Shown piece after piece: positions 6,792 through 12,523 of a DNA stretch of 12,523 nucleotides. Position 1 is the stretch's first letter. Each line of letters begins with the position of its first letter. The stretch is from assembly GCA_008671285.1 (NCBI GenBank), contig RPYR01000030.1:1-12523 (forward strand), written 5' to 3'. Source of the stretch: Collinsella aerofaciens. Its GTDB lineage: Bacteria > Actinomycetota > Coriobacteriia > Coriobacteriales > Coriobacteriaceae. Under the pieces are notes generated by a model. That model made no database searches, was not told the origin of the DNA, and saw only the letters and a list, made by a program, of their open reading frames with translations. A program made the position numbers and the translations under genes.

Positions 6792-6819
6792 ATTATCTTG
6801 ATTGATAAGAGTTTGTCAT
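6792..6819 (-). promoter_or_regulatory. Predicted promoter of the reductase-selenium operon, with overlapping palindrome
   Basis: On the minus strand ATGACA (6819-6814, 5 of 6 to the sigma-70 -35) is followed after 16 bases by GATAAT (6797-6792, 5 of 6 to the -10). It lies in the most AT-rich stretch of the window, just past the modC terminator. The palindrome TTATC-N6-GATAA (6793-6808) overlaps the -10 and spacer, a position suited to repression. Transcription would begin near 6785, giving a leader of about 330 bases. Confidence 0.5.
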
Positions 6820-6838
6820 CCTTCATTCGGCGAACGGC

Positions 6839-6873
6839 AAGACAAAGCCGCCGAGGCTTATATCCCCGACGGC
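6839..6873 (-). terminator. Intrinsic terminator after modC
   Basis: In the transcript GCCGUCGGGG pairs over all ten positions (two G-U) with CCUCGGCGGC around a 7-base loop, followed by UUUGUCUU. It starts 12 bases after the modC stop and separates the mod operon from the downstream operon on the same strand. Confidence 0.8.
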
Positions 6874-6884
6874 ATTACCCGGCG

Positions 6885-7955
6885 CTATCGACAAACCAGG
6901 TGAATCCTACTCGCATCGAAGTGCATGCGCAGGTTCTCGCCTGCTTGCGGCAGCTCGTCGACAGGCACGCCCACTTTGTTGACCTTCCACTGCAGACGCG
7001 TGGGCGCATCAGTACGCGGCACGTCCAACAGCACCAGGCGCTCAAAGCGCGAATCGCTCACTCGGGCCACGTGCAAATCATAGCTGTTGCGACCCCGCCC
7101 CGCGCGATTGTCAACATGGAAGTAGCTTGCGCGAATGCCCAGGTACGCCACATTATCGGGAACCGCGCGACCCACGTTAAAGCTCATGCCCCAGTCGAGG
7201 GCCTCAACTTCTTCGTCGCCGATCTTGCGCGCCCGGCTTGTGTTCTTGCAGCCCGTCAGGCGCAGCGCCGCCAGCGTCTGCGGACGGCGGACCACGTCCT
7301 CGACTGAGCCGATCTCCTCAACATGCCCGTCGTGCATCACGCAGATGCGCTGGCACAGGCGGCACGCTTCGTCGATGTCGTGGCTCACGTAGAGCACGGT
7401 GCGGTTGCATACATCGAACAGGTCGAGCATATTCTGCTCGAGGGCGCTCTTAAGATAGGAATCGAGTGCGCTCATGGGCTCGTCGAACATAAAGATACCC
7501 GGATGCGCCGCCACCATGCGCGCAAGCGCCACACGTTGCTGCTGACCGCCCGAGAGTCGCACGGGATAGCGGTCGGCAAAATCGGCCAGTCCAAAGATAC
7601 CCAGGTAGCGCTCGGCGAGCTTTTTGCGCGCGGCGGCGTCGCCCGCATCCTTTACACCGGCGCATACGTTATCGGCCACCGTCATGTTGGGGAAAAGCTG
7701 ATAGTTTTGGAACAGCAGGGCGCATTTTCGCTCCTGGGGCGACAGGTTGATGCCCGCCGCCGAGTCAAAAAAGGTCACGCCGTTGACGACGATCTTGCCC
7801 TCGTCGGGCGTCTCAACACCGGCAATGCAGCGCAGCGTGCAGCTCTTGCCGCAGCCCGAGGCACCAAGCAGCGCCACACGCTCCTCGCCGGCCTCAAGCT
7901 GCATATCGAGCATAAACCCCGGATAGCGCTTTTTTATGTCCAGAACGAGTGACAT
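6885..7955 (-). CDS. modC: Molybdate/tungstate ABC transporter, ATP-binding protein
   Basis: ModC energises oxyanion import through ModB. The 356-residue protein has Walker A GASGCGKS (31-38), the Q-loop in LLFQNYQLFPN (Gln83), the ABC signature LSGGQQQR (134-141), Walker B IFMFDEP with catalytic Glu159, and the switch His192 in YVSHD. Residues from about 225 on form a C-terminal regulatory region of roughly the size of the oxyanion-binding TOBE/MOP domain of ModC proteins, but its similarity is weak by eye. ATG 7955 has AGGGGGG about nine bases upstream and starts three bases after the modB stop, so the two are translationally linked. The ATPase alone could belong to other oxyanion or iron importers; the adjacent ModA-like binding protein and Moco genes favour molybdate or tungstate. 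Confidence 0.88.
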   Translation of the reverse strand: MSLVLDIKKRYPGFMLDMQLEAGEERVALLGASGCGKSCTLRCIAGVETPDEGKIVVNGVTFFDSAAGINLSPQERKCALLFQNYQLFPNMTVADNVCAGVKDAGDAAARKKLAERYLGIFGLADFADRYPVRLSGGQQQRVALARMVAAHPGIFMFDEPMSALDSYLKSALEQNMLDLFDVCNRTVLYVSHDIDEACRLCQRICVMHDGHVEEIGSVEDVVRRPQTLAALRLTGCKNTSRARKIGDEEVEALDWGMSFNVGRAVPDNVAYLGIRASYFHVDNRAGRGRNSYDLHVARVSDSRFERLVLLDVPRTDAPTRLQWKVNKVGVPVDELPQAGENLRMHFDASRIHLVCR

Positions 7956-7958
7956 GGC

Positions 7959-8756
7959 CTATCGACCCCCCTGCATAGCGGGCTCATCGCGCATGAGCTC
8001 GGCCAGCGCCTCGCGATCGATACGCAGCGCATCGCCACCGGCGGGATCGAGCGAATCGCCCTGTCCGGCAAGCTCTTTGGCCTGCTTGCGCTCCGCACGG
8101 GAAAGACCACGCTCGCGGTACTTTTGCGAATGTGCCGTGTACATGTTGATGAATAGGATGACCAGGAAGCTGAACGCAATTACGACCACGACCCAAAAGA
8201 GGGCCACCGACGTGTTGCCGCCCATCCACTCAAAGTAGATGGCGATGGGGATGGTCTGGGTAATGCCGGCGTAGTTGCCCGCAAAGAACAGGGTGCAGCC
8301 AAACTCGCCCATCGCGCGGGCAAAGGCGAGCACCGTGCCGGCGGCAATCGAGGGCCAGCCAAGCGGCATCATAAGCTTGGTAAAGATGCGACGCTCGGAC
8401 CAGCCCAGCGTGCGCGCCGCATCGAGCATCTGCGTGTCGAGGCTCTCAAAGGCTCCGAGCGCCGTGCGGCAGACCAGGGGAAACGACACAACGACGGCAG
8501 ATATCACCGCCGCAGGCCAGGTAAAGACGATCGAGATGCCGTGCGCGATGAGCCACCGACCGACCCCGGTCGATCGACCAAATAGCATAAGCAGCAGAAA
8601 GCCGCAGACCGTGGGCGGCAGCACCATAGGAATCGTAAAGACCGAATCGAGCAGGCCCTTGCTGCGACTCGAGGTACCCCTAGTCTTCCACGCGGCGAAC
8701 AGGCCCAGCGCAAAGGAGATCAGCAGGGCAAGGCCGCTCGTTTTAATGGACAACAA
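7959..8756 (-). CDS. modB: Molybdate/tungstate ABC transporter permease
   Basis: ModB is the inner-membrane channel subunit. Hydrophobic segments appear at LALLISFALGLFAAW, PMVLPPTVCGFLLLMLF, WPAAVISAVVVSFPLVC, the EAA-type coupling loop ARTLGWSERRIFTKLMMPLGWPSIAAGTVLAFARAMGEFG, and a final VALFWVVVVIAFSFLVILFIN. From the TTG at 8756 it has 265 residues, against about 225-230 for E. coli ModB. The extra length is a charged cytoplasmic tail of roughly 60 residues after the last membrane segment. The start is uncertain: homology seems to extend upstream as DYRPCLLSIKTS to an ATC at 8774, directly after an in-frame TGA (8777-8775). No ATG or GTG is available in frame and no good ribosome binding site precedes the TTG. 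It lies just after the secreted-protein gene and three bases before modC. Confidence 0.86.
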   Translation of the reverse strand: MLSIKTSGLALLISFALGLFAAWKTRGTSSRSKGLLDSVFTIPMVLPPTVCGFLLLMLFGRSTGVGRWLIAHGISIVFTWPAAVISAVVVSFPLVCRTALGAFESLDTQMLDAARTLGWSERRIFTKLMMPLGWPSIAAGTVLAFARAMGEFGCTLFFAGNYAGITQTIPIAIYFEWMGGNTSVALFWVVVVIAFSFLVILFINMYTAHSQKYRERGLSRAERKQAKELAGQGDSLDPAGGDALRIDREALAELMRDEPAMQGGR

Positions 8757-8786
8757 ACACGGTCGGTAGTCGATTCAGCCCAATAC

Positions 8787-9401
8787 TTAGGCCAGAGAGG
8801 TCAAGGGCCCCTGCTCATCCCGCAACACGACAGACGACGCTTCTACCATTTGAGCGCTATCAAGCCAACGCGCGCCGCCCTTAGCATCACCCGAGGCTGA
8901 TGCAATCACCACATAGCGGTCCCCATCCGCACCGCGCTCGTCAAAGCCATAGGTATACCCGCCGGCGTCAAACGTTGTTTCCGCCGTGACATACCAAGGA
9001 AGATCCACGTCCCCTAGCCGCGCACCTCCCATGCAGTTTGCGCTGTCGAGCTCACAGACGAGGGTCTTGAGACCCGATACGCACTCGTTGTCCTGCGGAT
9101 CCAATCCATACTTCTCGACCGCTTTGGGCGATATCCACACAACAACGCGGTCGGCAGCAGGCGCCACTACAAGGTCCACGTCCTCGTCAACGGGAAACCG
9201 GTAGCCCTCAGGCTGGCCCTCCATGGCACGAGCGGTCCCCTTGGCCAATCGCTCAAAACCCTCGATCCCATAGGAAAGCCCATGAGCGGTCGCAGCAACC
9301 TGGGCCCCGTCCTCAGCGTCCCCAGCAAACGCAAATCCCGGCACCCAGCAAAGCGCGAAGGTCAAAGCACAGGCGACAAGCATGCGGAATCTATTAAGCA
9401 C
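8787..9401 (-). CDS. Secreted protein of unknown function inside the mod operon
   Basis: I do not recognise this family. From GTG 9401, with GGAG six bases upstream (9408-9411), it encodes 204 residues. Residues 1-26 form a clear Sec signal peptide: basic start VLNRFR, hydrophobic core LVACALTFALCWV and a cleavage site after AFA. The mature part is acidic, about 178 residues, with three cysteines in one short stretch (Cys107, Cys116, Cys123) and several aromatic-rich strands (VVVWISPKAV, LPWYVTAETTF, GGYTYGFDERG). There is no lipobox or second membrane segment, so it should be released or held at the cell surface. It lies between modA (68 bases upstream) and modB (30 bases to the TTG start), in the same frame as modB. 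The position suggests a role in oxyanion uptake or cell-surface partnership with ModA, which is inference only. Confidence 0.72.
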   Translation of the reverse strand: MLNRFRMLVACALTFALCWVPGFAFAGDAEDGAQVAATAHGLSYGIEGFERLAKGTARAMEGQPEGYRFPVDEDVDLVVAPAADRVVVWISPKAVEKYGLDPQDNECVSGLKTLVCELDSANCMGGARLGDVDLPWYVTAETTFDAGGYTYGFDERGADGDRYVVIASASGDAKGGARWLDSAQMVEASSVVLRDEQGPLTSLA

Positions 9402-9432
9402 GAAAAGCTCCAAGCGAATACAAGGACGGAGT

Positions 9433-9457
9433 AAAACACAAAACGATAGAATTATCG
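9433..9457 (-). terminator. Weak terminator/attenuator after modA
   Basis: CGATA-ATTC-TATCG (5-bp stem, minus strand 9457-9444) is followed by TTTTGTGTTTT. The stem is short, so partial termination is likelier than a full stop. This would leave more transcript for the binding protein than for the downstream membrane and ATPase genes. Confidence 0.45.
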
Positions 9458-9469
9458 CGCCAAGCCGCA

Positions 9470-10345
9470 CTACGCGGAAAGCTCAAAGCCGTACTTGGCC
9501 CAAATCTTCTGAGCCTTCTTGTTAGACAGGCAGAAGTCGATAAACGCCTTGGCCTCGCCGGCGTGCTCGGAGCCATCGGCGACAGCACCCGGGTACACGA
9601 TGGGCTTGTGCGAATCCTCAGGACACACGAAGGCCTCCTCGATGCCGTCGTAGCGGAAGATATCGGAGCTGTAGACAAAACCGGCCACGCAGTCGCCTGT
9701 GGACACATAGGCGGCGGCGGTACCAACTTTGTCGGCCAGAGCGACCTTGTCGGCGATCTCGGGAGCATACTCGCCGTCGTCGCCCTCGGTGCCGGTGTAG
9801 AGGCCCACGGAGGCCAGGGCCTGGTTGGCGTACTTGCCGGCGGGAACGGTCTTGGCGTCGCCGATGGCGATCTTGCCGTCCAGATTCGCGACGTCGGCGA
9901 TGGCCTCGACCATGGTGTCGGAGCCCTCGGCGCGAATGATCACGAGGTCGTTGACGAACATATCCTCACGGGTGTCGGCGGCGACGAGCTCGGCGGTCTC
10001 AGCGTTATCCATGGTGCCCTTGGAAGCGGTGATGAGCACGTCGACCGTGGCGCCGGCACGCATCTGCTCGACGAGGTCGCCGGAGGCCTTAAACTGCGTG
10101 TCGGCAAAGGTGGTGCCGGTCTGGTCGGTGTAGAGCTCCTGGACCTCGGGCAGGGCCTTCTCGAGCGAGTTGGCGGCAAAGACCTGCAGCTTGACAGCCT
10201 TCTTCTTAGAGGAAGACTTGGCGGAGCCGGCATCGGAACCAGCGGGCTCGGACGTCTTGTTGCCCGAGCAGCCAGCAAGGCCAAGGCCGGCGGCAGCGGC
10301 AGCAGAAAGCGAGACAAAACCGCGGCGTGAAACCATATCGAACAT
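9470..10345 (-). CDS. modA: Molybdate/tungstate-binding lipoprotein
   Basis: ModA captures the oxyanion outside the membrane and delivers it to ModB. The 291-residue protein begins with a lipoprotein signal: SRRGFVSLSAAAAAGLGLAGC with lipobox LAGC and acylated Cys26. The SRR pair at the start resembles a Tat signal, so export by the Tat route is possible. A Ser/Lys-rich linker (about 27-50) precedes the binding domain, which opens KLQVFAANSLEKALPEVQELY, the usual ModA pattern with a ligand-side Ser in AANS. It continues with FKASGDLVEQMRAGATVDVLITAS, and further family-like blocks are KIAIGDAKTVPAGKYANQAL and IVYPGAVADGSEHAGEAKAFIDFCLS. ATG 10345 is chosen over an upstream TTG because AAAGGG lies about six bases before it. 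It is first in the mod operon, behind its own promoter. Specificity for tungstate over molybdate cannot be judged. Confidence 0.9.
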   Translation of the reverse strand: MFDMVSRRGFVSLSAAAAAGLGLAGCSGNKTSEPAGSDAGSAKSSSKKKAVKLQVFAANSLEKALPEVQELYTDQTGTTFADTQFKASGDLVEQMRAGATVDVLITASKGTMDNAETAELVAADTREDMFVNDLVIIRAEGSDTMVEAIADVANLDGKIAIGDAKTVPAGKYANQALASVGLYTGTEGDDGEYAPEIADKVALADKVGTAAAYVSTGDCVAGFVYSSDIFRYDGIEEAFVCPEDSHKPIVYPGAVADGSEHAGEAKAFIDFCLSNKKAQKIWAKYGFELSA

Positions 10346-10391
10346 GTTCAACCCTTTCGGACCTTGTGCCCGGGCACCCCACCGCGGGCTT

Positions 10392-10411
10392 TAATCTGCA
10401 ATCAGATTATA
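10392..10411 (-). promoter_or_regulatory. mod operon promoter -10 with overlapping palindrome
   Basis: A perfect TATAAT lies on the minus strand at 10411-10406. No good -35 lies 16-18 bases upstream, which suggests an activator or an atypical promoter. The perfect palindrome TAATCTG-CAAT-CAGATTA (10392-10409) overlaps the -10 and the likely start site, a typical place for a repressor operator. The leader to the modA ATG is about 55 bases. Confidence 0.55.
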
Positions 10412-10416
10412 CTTCT

Positions 10417-10449
10417 GCGAGAATAATGATAGTGAGAAATTATTCTCGC
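10417..10449. promoter_or_regulatory. Large palindrome upstream of the mod promoter
   Basis: GCGAGAATAAT and ATTATTCTCGC are perfect 11-bp arms separated by 11 bases, occupying the -35 region and just above it. A further GAGAATA copy follows at 10452-10458. Arm centres lie about two helical turns apart, as for a dimeric DNA-binding protein such as ModE. The sequence is not the E. coli ModE site, so the regulator is unknown. Confidence 0.6.
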
Positions 10450-10498
10450 CAGAGAATATAGTTTCGAGTTGCCATACACCTTGGCGTCACTTCGGCGG

Positions 10499-10535
10499 AA
10501 AACAAAGGCGGAGCAGCCGTTCAGGTCGCCCCGCC
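10499..10535 (-). terminator. Intrinsic terminator of the moeA-mogA operon
   Basis: GGCGGGGC (minus strand 10535-10528) pairs over all eight positions with GCTCCGCC (10514-10507), one pair being G-U, around a 13-base loop. It is followed by TTTGTTTT. It lies 13 bases past the mogA stop and before the mod promoter. Confidence 0.8.
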
Positions 10536-10548
10536 CCAGGTAAACCAC

Positions 10549-11028
10549 TTAGTTGGTATGTCCGCCGCCCGCTGTCATCTGAGCCGCATGCTCCAGCTGG
10601 TCCGCTATGGCCTCCCAGCTTTCGCGGGCGGCCTTCGTAGAACCGGGAAAGTTTACGACAAGTGTATGACCTCGTTGCATGCACACGGCGCGCGAGAGCA
10701 TGGCGCGGCGCGTCTTGGTCATCGAGTACGCACGGATTGCCTCTGCAATACCCGGCACATCGCGGTCACAGACGGCACGCGTCGCCTCGGGTGTCACGTC
10801 GCGCATCGAAAGACCCGTGCCGCCGCAGGTGAGCACGACATTGGCGTGGCACTCATCGGCGGCTTCCGCGATGGCATCACCGATCTCGCTGACGTCGTCG
10901 CGTACGACCACGTGTGAGGAGACCGTCCAGCCCTGCGCCTCGATAAGCTCCTCGAGTGAGGCTCCAGCCTCGTCCTGGGCAAGATCACGCGTATCCGAGC
11001 ACGTCACGATCGAAATCTTCAACTCCAC
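10549..11028 (-). CDS. mogA: MogA/MoaB family molybdopterin adenylyltransferase
   Basis: The enzyme adenylylates molybdopterin with MgATP, preparing it for metal insertion by MoeA. At 159 residues it is the size of the single-domain MogA/MoaB family. Family motifs are KISIVTCSDTRDLAQDEAG at the start (residues 4-22), LTCGGTGLSMRDVTPEAT around 66-83 (the pterin-binding GGTG loop and RDxTPE) and VNFPGSTKAARESWE near 144-158. It starts at GTG 11028, supported by AGGAGGA about five bases upstream; the frame stays open further up but only through the end of moeA. It lies 10 bases after moeA, so the two are cotranscribed. MogA and MoaB cannot be separated by eye; the symbol is by role. Confidence 0.9.
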   Translation of the reverse strand: MELKISIVTCSDTRDLAQDEAGASLEELIEAQGWTVSSHVVVRDDVSEIGDAIAEAADECHANVVLTCGGTGLSMRDVTPEATRAVCDRDVPGIAEAIRAYSMTKTRRAMLSRAVCMQRGHTLVVNFPGSTKAARESWEAIADQLEHAAQMTAGGGHTN

Positions 11029-11038
11029 AGTCTTCCTC

Positions 11039-12301
11039 CTACAACACCGTTCCCTCGGGCAGGTCGACGCGAACAACGTCCACGACATCGCTCGCCGCAA
11101 GGTCGCACGGACCCTCGTTAATGCGCAGCAGGCAGTTGGCCCGCTGCATCGTGCCGAGCAGCGCCGAATTCTGCGTCTTGGCCTCGGTCACCAACAGCTC
11201 ACCGGTCTCGGGGTCGCGCAAAACCGTCGCGCGATCGAAGAAGCGGCGATGCTGTCGCTTTTTCACGTCGTGTGTGCGCGTCGCCTGCTGCACGGGACGC
11301 GCACCCTCGGCAAAGCCGCGCATCTTGCGAATCGCCGGGCGGGCGAGCATCTCAAAGCCCACATACGCCGCGGCCGGATTGCCTGAAAGTCCCAGGTAGG
11401 GCTTACCCCCGAGCAAGCCAAACGTGATGGCCTTGCCCGGACGCATCGAGATGCGGTCAAACAGCACCTCGCCCTCGCGCCGGACGAGCGCCGTCACGAA
11501 ATCGTAATCACCCGCCGAGGCGCCACCGCTCGTAATGACAAAATCGCACTCCTGCACGGCGCGATGCACAAGCTCGGCAATCGCCTGCTCATCATCGGGC
11601 GCAATGCCGTAGAACACGGGCTCGGCACCGGCATCGAGTGCCTCAGCCATCAGCGCCGAGGAGTTGGAATCGCGAATCTGACCGCGCGCCGGTACCTTGC
11701 TCGGTGCGACCAGTTCCGTGCCCAGCGAGATGATGCCCACACGTGGGGCAGCGTGCACCTTCACGCTCGCGTATCCGGCACTTGCCAGCAAGCCGGCGCC
11801 CGCCGGAGCCACAACCTCGCCAGCACGCATCACGACGTCGCCGGCATGGGCCTCCTCGGCGGCAGAGCGAACGTTCTCCCCCACCTTGGCCGGCGCCGAG
11901 AACCCCACACGCGAGCCCTCGTTGCCGTCACCGTCGAGCACATCGACGATCTCGTACTTCACCACGGCATCGGCACCCTCGGGTACCGGCGCGCCCGTCA
12001 TGATGCGGACCGTCTCGCCCGCGCCGATTGCGCCCTCAAACACATGGCCCGCGGCCTCGTGTCCGATAACGTCGAGCGTCACCGGCGCCTCGCCAGATGC
12101 CTGCGCCAAGTCCGCCGAGCTCACGGCATATCCGTCCATAGCGCTGTTGGCAAACGGCGAGATGTCGATATCGGCCACCGCGTCCTCGGCCAAGGGAAAA
12201 CCAGCCGCCTGCCACACGGGAATCTCGACGAGATCGGTCGGAGCAACGTGCGACAGGACAATCGACTGCGCGTCCTCCAACGGAATGAGCTTCTCTGCCA
12301 T
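11039..12301 (-). CDS. moeA: Molybdopterin molybdenumtransferase
   Basis: MoeA inserts molybdate or tungstate into adenylylated molybdopterin, the last step of Mo-molybdopterin formation. The 420-residue protein has typical length and motifs: ANSAMDGYAV (51-60), a beta-rich domain with GETVRIMTGAPVPEGADAVVKYE, ISLGTELV and RGQIRDSNSSAL, the MogA-like domain with ITSGGASAGDYDF and RPGKAITFG, GLSGNPAAAYV, and a C-terminal domain with KTQNSALLGTMQRANCLL. ATG 12301 is chosen because GAGG lies about five to seven bases upstream; the GTG two codons before it is too close to that site. It is the first gene of its operon, followed 10 bases later by mogA. The neighbouring mod genes supply its metal. 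Confidence 0.95.
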   Translation of the reverse strand: MAEKLIPLEDAQSIVLSHVAPTDLVEIPVWQAAGFPLAEDAVADIDISPFANSAMDGYAVSSADLAQASGEAPVTLDVIGHEAAGHVFEGAIGAGETVRIMTGAPVPEGADAVVKYEIVDVLDGDGNEGSRVGFSAPAKVGENVRSAAEEAHAGDVVMRAGEVVAPAGAGLLASAGYASVKVHAAPRVGIISLGTELVAPSKVPARGQIRDSNSSALMAEALDAGAEPVFYGIAPDDEQAIAELVHRAVQECDFVITSGGASAGDYDFVTALVRREGEVLFDRISMRPGKAITFGLLGGKPYLGLSGNPAAAYVGFEMLARPAIRKMRGFAEGARPVQQATRTHDVKKRQHRRFFDRATVLRDPETGELLVTEAKTQNSALLGTMQRANCLLRINEGPCDLAASDVVDVVRVDLPEGTVL

Positions 12302-12319
12302 ATGCACCTCTTAATGCCA

Positions 12320-12340
12320 CGGCGCACAACAGGGGCGCCG
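12320..12340 (-). promoter_or_regulatory. Hairpin in the moeA leader
   Basis: CGGCGC (minus strand 12340-12335) pairs perfectly with GCGCCG (12325-12320) around a 9-base loop, about 10 bases before the moeA ribosome binding site. No riboswitch family is recognisable, and it may simply stabilise the mRNA. Confidence 0.35.
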
Positions 12341-12358
12341 ATTCTTTATGCTTGTCTC

Positions 12359-12364
12359 AGTATA
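12359..12364 (-). promoter_or_regulatory. Possible moeA promoter -10
   Basis: TATACT (5 of 6 to consensus) lies 58 bases before the moeA start. The -35 at 17 bases is poor. The same stretch reads TATAAT on the plus strand (12361-12366), so direction is not certain. Confidence 0.35.
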
Positions 12365-12388
12365 ATCCCCCGACGCACGACCGCGACT

Positions 12389-12427
12389 CGGCCTGTACCC
12401 GCAAATACACCTGTCGGTTGCAGGCCG
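12389..12427. repeat. Inverted repeat in the divergent intergenic region
   Basis: CGGCCTG (12389-12395) and CAGGCCG (12421-12427) are perfect 7-bp arms 25 bases apart, between the moeA and rightward promoters. They could bind a regulator of the divergent pair. Apart from this and the two -10 candidates, I see nothing in the roughly 210-base gap from 12302 to 12511. Confidence 0.3.
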
Positions 12428-12476
12428 CGAAACAGACTGGAAACCAACCCACCGGCTCGTCGCGTTTACCGCGTTT

Positions 12477-12482
12477 TATAAT
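12477..12482 (+). promoter_or_regulatory. Promoter -10 for the rightward gene at the window edge
   Basis: A perfect TATAAT lies 29 bases before the ATG at 12512, implying a short leader. No clear -35 is visible at 16-18 bases upstream. Confidence 0.45.
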
Positions 12483-12511
12483 GCTTGCGTTGAAACCTAA
12501 AAGAGGAACGT

Positions 12512-12523
12512 ATGGCGCATAAC
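12512..12523 (+). CDS. Start of a rightward gene, first four codons only
   Basis: ATG GCG CAT AAC (Met-Ala-His-Asn) follows an AAGAGGAA ribosome binding site at 12500-12507 and a TATAAT at 12477. The gene leaves the window at once and cannot be identified. It is divergent from moeA. Confidence 0.6.

Noticed and set aside
6456..6884. A known molybdenum-cofactor or other named riboswitch in the leader.
   Set aside because: Hairpins are present, but I could not match the conserved core of any named riboswitch, so no family is claimed.
8775..8777. The in-frame TGA before modB as another selenocysteine codon.
   Set aside because: ModB has no conserved Cys/Sec there, the frame upstream reaches the stop of another gene within four codons, and no SECIS-like hairpin was seen.
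1..12523. CRISPR arrays, transposases, phage genes, tRNA or rRNA genes.
   Set aside because: No regularly spaced direct repeats, no mobile-element proteins and no recognisable RNA genes were seen.

Overview
The window reads as part of a high-GC, anaerobic bacterial chromosome. My best guess is a Coriobacteriia-type actinobacterium (Collinsella-like). That guess rests on base composition, gene content and general family resemblance, not on any marker gene. All recognisable genes lie on the minus strand except one that starts at the extreme right end. They form three transcription units, read right to left.

Unit 1 (about 12301 to 10499) is molybdenum cofactor assembly: moeA then mogA/moaB, 10 bases apart, closed by an intrinsic terminator. 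Unit 2 (about 10411 to 6847) is a molybdate/tungstate ABC importer in the order modA, a small secreted protein of unknown function, modB, modC. It has its own promoter with a perfect -10 and two inverted repeats, and it ends at a terminator after modC. modB has no ordinary start codon where the family's N-terminus should begin.

Unit 3 (about 6790 to beyond base 1) is the most unusual. A long, structured leader with a well-placed 22-codon reading frame precedes a double-cubane-cluster-type reductase. Next come a palindromic intergenic element, a second HgdB-like 2-hydroxyacyl-CoA dehydratase subunit, the BadF/HgdC-type ATPase that would activate both, and a GT4-type glycosyltransferase overlapping selD by 8 bases. 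selD, yedF and the first codons of a DUF3343 protein follow. selD is itself a selenoprotein gene: an in-frame UGA encodes residue 17, the catalytic position, and a compact hairpin with a GGU-type loop lies downstream where bacterial SECIS elements sit.

Taken together, the window links selenium activation and trafficking (SelD, YedF, DUF3343) to an ATP-driven low-potential iron-sulfur reductase system and an unexplained glycosyltransferase. Beside them sit the genes for molybdenum/tungsten uptake and cofactor synthesis. Selenocysteine-containing, Mo- or W-dependent enzymes such as formate dehydrogenase would need both supplies, but none is encoded here. The glycosyltransferase-selD overlap and the reductase genes in a selenium operon are the best candidates for an undescribed system.
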